Virus record (IMG/VR): IMGVR_UViG_3300025141_000297
Span: 1 to 37,648 of that record
Source: a virus
Reading direction: 5' to 3' (one strand)
DNA: 37,648 nucleotides
Below, piece after piece: positions 36,683-37,648 of this stretch; position 1 is the stretch's first letter, and the number at the start of each line of letters is the position of its first letter. A program made the translations under genes and the position numbers. The notes beneath the pieces are model-generated. The model ran no database searches. It was not told the DNA's origin and worked only from the letters and a program-made list of their open reading frames with translations.

Positions 36683-37648
36683 TCAAAGAACTATTGATTT
36701 AAGAGATAGTAGTTTAAAGGTTAAGATATATAGGAATAGTGAAACCGAAGCTGTAAAATCTCCTTACAGACCATATTATTATCTTCCCGGTGAAGGAGGA
36801 GATGAGTATAAAGTAATTGCTTCAGATAAAACAGTTAAGTTATCTAAACATAATTACTTACCAAGTAGAGATATATTACCTCCTACTGCTTTATTTGAAG
36901 GTGGTAGGGAGGCTATACTAGAAAGGTTATTGATAGAACATCCTGACTTCTTTAGTCAGTTTCCTAATACAGATGATTTAAAGACATTGGTATTTGATAT
37001 TGAGACTCATTCACCTGATGGTTCCTTTCCCTTTGGAGAAAAATATCCAGTGGTAGCTATTGGTATCGTTACAAGTAGTGGTGAGAGAGAAGTATTATTA
37101 TGGGATGGTGAAGATGATAGAGATGTTATACTTAAATTTGCTGAATATATTCATGATTATGACCCTGATGTTATTGTAGGTTATAACCTCGTTGGGTATG
37201 ATATACCTCAAATATTACATAGAGCTAGTTTCCATGGACTTAAAGGGTATAAAAAGATACTTAACAGAGATAATAGTGAGTGGGGTTGGGAGACCCCTGA
37301 GAACCAAAAGGAACTTAAGATGAACGCTGGAGGGCGCATAGTCCTCGATTTACTGCGCTGGACACGACTCGATTACTCCCTATCAGGCATACCCCGTGGC
37401 CTGAAGAGCGTGTCTAGGAACTTTGGTCTAGACCCTATCGAGCTTGATTTTGCCGATAAGGATTTATTAGACTATACTATGGAAGAGATACATGATTATG
37501 TATTAAGTGATGTAGATGCTACAATGTATTTATATAATCACTACTTCCCACAAATCCAGTATATCGCTGAGACTTTATGCGTTCCTCTGGCAACATATGT
37601 CAATGCTCCATCAAGTTATATTACCAAAATTTTACAAGGTAGGAGCTT
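36654..37648 (+). CDS. polB: Family B DNA polymerase, N-terminal part (cut by window end)
   Basis: Open to the window edge (332 codons visible). After a ~110-residue N-terminal domain comes the 3'-5' exonuclease: Exo I FDIETHSP, Exo II IVGYNLVGYDIPQI and Exo III YVLSDVDATMYLY, with all three acidic catalytic residues. The polymerase motifs lie beyond the window. It would be the viral replicase with proofreading. The CAGGAGG site precedes ATG 36654 well. The stretch 37320-37460 uses noticeably GC-richer codons than its flanks. Confidence 0.9.
   Translation, partial: MKVPLIATINQRTIDLRDSSLKVKIYRNSETEAVKSPYRPYYYLPGEGGDEYKVIASDKTVKLSKHNYLPSRDILPPTALFEGGREAILERLLIEHPDFFSQFPNTDDLKTLVFDIETHSPDGSFPFGEKYPVVAIGIVTSSGEREVLLWDGEDDRDVILKFAEYIHDYDPDVIVGYNLVGYDIPQILHRASFHGLKGYKKILNRDNSEWGWETPENQKELKMNAGGRIVLDLLRWTRLDYSLSGIPRGLKSVSRNFGLDPIELDFADKDLLDYTMEEIHDYVLSDVDATMYLYNHYFPQIQYIAETLCVPLATYVNAPSSYITKILQGRS

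Noticed and set aside
1-37648. Provirus integration or insertion sequences.
   Set aside because: No integrase, transposase or terminal inverted repeats found; the only hint is the tRNA-like element at 17663-17738, which alone is not enough.

Overview
The window reads as part of the genome of a tailed (HK97-fold) double-stranded DNA virus of a marine archaeon. The tailed-virus evidence is a run of genes on the minus strand: large terminase, portal, a protease-scaffold fusion, a decoration-like protein and the major capsid protein. The archaeal evidence is a set of promoters with BRE/TATA elements (about CGAAAGCTTTAAATA), several genes whose start codon sits where transcription should begin, an archaeal/eukaryotic-type translation initiation factor 1A, a family B DNA polymerase, and surface proteins crowded with N-glycosylation sequons. 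The Cys-bracketed D-D-G-S-C repeats of one surface protein are common in marine microbes. A planktonic euryarchaeal host (Poseidoniales, magrovirus-like) is my inference and is not proven by the sequence.

Layout. (1) 1-9.3 kb, minus strand: virion genes, small membrane proteins and an anchored surface protein. (2) 9.3-15.9 kb, minus strand: a Cas4/RecB-like nuclease, then a carbohydrate cassette (a three-domain nucleotidyltransferase/HAD/kinase protein, a transaldolase-like aldolase, a TPR-WavE glycosyltransferase-like protein and a beta-propeller GH43/GH130-like protein), then a DUF1599-like gene. (3) 15.9-21.5 kb: a gene-poor divergence zone holding tiny genes, terminator-like hairpins, a dispersed GCCATGGC/T-run repeat family (nine copies), two long structured and probably non-coding stretches, a tRNA-like fold and an origin-like cluster of repeats. 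(4) 21.5-37.6 kb, plus strand: the early/replication arm. It holds an ATP-dependent ligase, a MoxR-type AAA+ ATPase with a zincin/VWA partner, a third structured non-coding stretch, a Holliday-junction resolvase, a squalene/phytoene synthase homologue, many micro-genes for zinc ribbons and single-TM peptides, WYL-like and AbrB-like regulators, Hsp20, a zinc-containing putative ssDNA-binding protein, an AAA+ helicase-like ATPase, aIF1A, a MazG-like enzyme and the start of PolB, which runs off the window.

How it fits together. Both arms point away from the 16-21 kb zone, which suggests that origin and early/late control lie there. The replication arm pairs a polymerase, helicase-like ATPase, ligase and resolvase with host-directed functions (translation factor, chaperone, isoprenoid enzyme, MoxR-VWA). 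The late arm builds the capsid and probably modifies glycans on virion or host surface. Most genes overlap by ATGA, TAATG, GTGA or TTGA junctions, so translational coupling is probably the rule. The least explained parts are the zinc-ribbon/TM micro-gene pairs, the GCCATGGC repeats and the three structured non-coding stretches.
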